Shown here: piece by piece, positions 4,599 through 6,441 of the stretch
Numbering within the stretch: the stretch's first letter is position 1
Layout of the letters: every line of letters starts with the position of its first letter
NCBI GenBank assembly: GCA_016204905.1
Contig: JACQJU010000127.1
Location: forward strand, 1 to 6,441
Length of the DNA stretch: 6,441 bases
Source of the DNA: Candidatus Gottesmanbacteria bacterium
GTDB lineage: Bacteria; Patescibacteriota; Microgenomatia; 2-02-FULL-39-11
Direction: 5' to 3'
Notes under the pieces: model-generated
Told to the model about the DNA's origin: nothing
Databases searched by the model: none
Seen by the model: only the letters and a program-made list of their open reading frames with translations
Translations under genes and position numbers: made by a program

Positions 4599-6441
4599 TC
4601 ACTTATATACACTCAGAAAGACCTCCTGCGGGATATTTACATTTCCAAACTGCTTGAGTCGCTTCTTTCCCTTCTTTTGCGCATCTAGTAGCTTATCTTT
4701 TCGAGATTGATCACCACCATAGAGTTTCGAAGTTACATCCTTACGAAATGACTTCACGTCGCTTCTTGCTATAATTTTACCTCCAATAATAGCTTGTATC
4801 GGAATCTGGAACTGATGGCGAGGAATTAGGTTCCTTAATTTTTCTACCATCAAATTGCCTATAGTTTGCACTTTCTTTCTCACCACTATTTGCGAAAAAG
4901 CATCTACTACCTTCTTATTTATCTGTATCTCCAATTTTACAGCATCTACTTTTCGCTTTTCATATAACTCATAATCCAGACTCGCATACCCAGATGATAT
5001 TGATTTCAATTTATCAAAAAAATCAAAAATCATTTCCGACAGGGGGATAATATAAGTAAATTTCCCCTGTTCTCCGAAATATTCTAGGTTTACAAAATCC
5101 GCCCTTTTATCTTGAGCCAGTTGCATGATACTCCCCACACTTTCCTTTGGCGTAAAAATAGTTGTGTACATGACTGGTTCGAGGACTTCTGCAATCAGTG
5201 TCGGGTTAGGGAAGTCTTCCGGAGTATATATAAAGAGAGTCGATCCATCAGTTTTCTTTACCTGATATTCGACAGTTGGCGCCGTGGTGATCAGTGACAA
5301 GCCAAACTCATTTTCCAGCCTTTCCTTGACCACCTCTCCATGAAGTAGGCCTAGAAATCCACACGTAAATCCTTTGCCAAGAGCTGGAGAAGAATGTGTC
5401 CGGAAAGTAAAAGATGAGTCAGAAAGATGAAGTTTCTCTAATGACTCCCGCAGTGTTAGAAAGTCATCATTATCTACTGGAAAAAGACTCAGATAAACCA
5501 TTTGTTTCGGCTCTTTATATCCAGGGAGTACATCGACCTTTTTTTCTGAAAGAGAGATAGTGTCACCGACTCTTGCCAGAGACAGATCTTTTAAACCCGT
5601 AGCTATATATCCTACTTCCCCTGCTACTAATTTGTCTACAGGTTTCATATTCGGCGCAAATATACCTAATTCTATTGGCTTAAAGGTTGCGCCTGTGGCA
5701 AAAAACTTTAGATCACTGATCCACCCACCAGCACGCCCCATTTCACCCCGGGAGTGAAATAGAGCGATAGAACCGTCTATAATCCGCACATACACAATTA
5801 CTCCTCTATGAGTATTATATTGGGATGAAAAAACCAAAGCACGAAAATTGTCATTTGCATCCCCCTGAGGTGGCGGGATCTTTTCTACTATTGCGGCAAG
5901 AAGTTTATCGATATTTGTACCATGCTTAGCTGATACTTCGACTATATCCAGAGGCGCAAATCCAAACATATCGACCAGATCTTTTTTCGCTTCCTCCACT
6001 TTGGCAGTAGGCAAGTCGATTTTATTTACTACCGGTATCACTTTCAGATTTTTATCTTTTACCAGTTGCATATGAGCTACCGTCTGAGCCTGTATTCCTT
6101 GTGTAGCGTCTACGACCAATAGAACTCCCTCGCAGGCAGCCAGCGATCGAGATACTTCGTACGAAAAATCCACATGTCCCGGCGTATCAATTAAATTTAA
6201 AATGTATACTTTATTTTCATTAATTTCTTCATTTTTAATTTGTAATTTATTTATAATTTTTAATTCATCATTCATAATTTTATATATCATGCGCACCGGT
6301 GCCAACTTTATCGTTATTCCTCTTTCTCTTTCGATAGGATTACTATCCAGTATTTGTTCCTTCATGAGTCTCTTTTCCACGGTACCAGTCGCCTCAAGCA
6401 GTCTATCAGCCAGCGTCGATTTCCCATGGTCAATATGAGCC
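4599..6441 (-). CDS. lepA: Elongation factor 4 (LepA), 5' end outside window
   Basis: LepA is a ribosome-associated translational GTPase. Numbering from the first complete codon visible (6440), the G motifs are AHIDHGKST (1-9), RERGITIK (38-45), DTPGH (85-89), NKID (139-142) and SAK (170-172). A GFLGLLHGE segment follows in domain III, and the LepA-specific C-terminal domain is intact (IPRHQFQIPIQ, KLYGGDQSRKDKLLDAQKKG, IPQEVFLSV). 613 residues are visible. Only about 10 N-terminal residues before the P-loop are missing, and the reading frame stays open to the edge, so an apparent GTG start at 6380 is not the true one. Two in-frame extra segments stand out against E. coli LepA (599 residues): about 18 residues between Tyr53 and Tyr79, and about 13 in domain II (226-243). 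The second replaces the usual KGD motif. All other core motifs are kept, so the protein is probably functional. It is convergent with the membrane-protein gene, and no clear terminator lies between them. Confidence 0.97.
   Translation of the reverse strand, partial: AHIDHGKSTLADRLLEATGTVEKRLMKEQILDSNPIERERGITIKLAPVRMIYKIMNDELKIINKLQIKNEEINENKVYILNLIDTPGHVDFSYEVSRSLAACEGVLLVVDATQGIQAQTVAHMQLVKDKNLKVIPVVNKIDLPTAKVEEAKKDLVDMFGFAPLDIVEVSAKHGTNIDKLLAAIVEKIPPPQGDANDNFRALVFSSQYNTHRGVIVYVRIIDGSIALFHSRGEMGRAGGWISDLKFFATGATFKPIELGIFAPNMKPVDKLVAGEVGYIATGLKDLSLARVGDTISLSEKKVDVLPGYKEPKQMVYLSLFPVDNDDFLTLRESLEKLHLSDSSFTFRTHSSPALGKGFTCGFLGLLHGEVVKERLENEFGLSLITTAPTVEYQVKKTDGSTLFIYTPEDFPNPTLIAEVLEPVMYTTIFTPKESVGSIMQLAQDKRADFVNLEYFGEQGKFTYIIPLSEMIFDFFDKLKSISSGYASLDYELYEKRKVDAVKLEIQINKKVVDAFSQIVVRKKVQTIGNLMVEKLRNLIPRHQFQIPIQAIIGGKIIARSDVKSFRKDVTSKLYGGDQSRKDKLLDAQKKGKKRLKQFGNVNIPQEVFLSVYK
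5740..5760. repeat. Palindrome inside lepA domain II
   Basis: ATTTCAC (5740-5746) and GTGAAAT (5754-5760) are perfect inverted repeats around CCCGGGA. On the lepA transcript the inner bases extend the stem with a U-G and two C-G pairs, giving about ten pairs. The palindrome lies within the codons of the extra segment of LepA (5712-5765, residues ALFHSRGEMGRAGGWISD). This coincidence of palindrome and extra residues is what an intragenic palindromic insertion would leave; the insertion itself is inferred. Confidence 0.65.
6211..6287. repeat. AT-rich low-complexity segment inside lepA
   Basis: Only 7 of 77 bases are G or C, far below the rest of lepA. On the coding strand it is built of loosely repeated blocks (AAAATTAT, AAAAATTAT, AAATT, GAATT) and encodes Lys/Asn/Ile/Glu-rich residues beginning MNDELKIINKL. 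It covers the extra loop between switch I and the DTPGH motif. The composition is seen directly; origin from an inserted or expanded AT-rich repeat is inference. Confidence 0.6.

Noticed and set aside
4592..4624. AGGTCT/AGACCT inverted repeat between the convergent genes as a terminator
   Set aside because: Only six pairs with a 21-nt loop and no T-run; it also reaches into the lepA coding end.
6378..6380. GTG as the start codon of lepA
   Set aside because: The reading frame continues through AHIDHGKST to the window edge, so the true start is outside.
1..6441. Alternative genetic code with TGA as glycine
   Set aside because: TGA ends every gene at the expected length, and LepA ends just after its normal C-terminus.

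Overview
The window looks like a piece of a small-genome uncultured bacterium, most likely a member of the Patescibacteria/CPR (a Microgenomates- or Parcubacteria-like lineage). The reasons are compact gene packing, no Shine-Dalgarno sequence before any visible start, isolated tRNA genes mostly without an encoded CCA, a very small GIY-YIG protein, a secreted glycoside-hydrolase-like protein ending in an EF-hand/dockerin-like loop, and many short perfect palindromes. All protein genes stop sensibly at TGA, so code 11 fits and the TGA=Gly code of Gracilibacteria/SR1 does not. The lineage assignment is inference.

Layout. Positions 1-350 hold two adjacent strong hairpins and three tRNA genes: Gly(GCC), Leu(CAG) and Leu(GAG). 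Positions 377-628 carry a small minus-strand ORF with four cysteines, of uncertain reality. At 712-784 lies tRNA-Arg(UCU), followed after only 6 nt by a plus-strand gene (791-2494) for a secreted clan-A-type glycoside hydrolase-like protein. A good promoter overlaps the stop codon of that gene and drives tRNA-His(GUG) at 2528-2600. A block of three related GC-rich palindromic units follows, the last acting as a plausible terminator, and then a fourth hairpin just in front of the next gene. A two-gene operon comes next: a GIY-YIG protein (2698-2955) and a 543-residue unrecognised membrane protein (2952-4583), coupled by an ATGA overlap. Converging on it from the right is lepA (elongation factor 4), minus strand, cut by the window edge just inside the P-loop.

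The genes do not form one pathway. They are translation (tRNAs, LepA), cell-surface carbohydrate-related (the hydrolase) and unknown membrane functions. The most unusual signal is in lepA. Compared with E. coli LepA recalled from memory, it carries two in-frame extra segments. One is an about 9% GC segment between switch I and the G3 motif. The other is a GC-rich segment containing a near-perfect palindrome in domain II, which replaces the usual KGD motif. Together with the intergenic palindromes, this suggests small palindromic or low-complexity elements that insert both between and inside genes, comparable in principle to Rickettsia palindromic elements. That interpretation is inference and needs a genome-wide repeat search.
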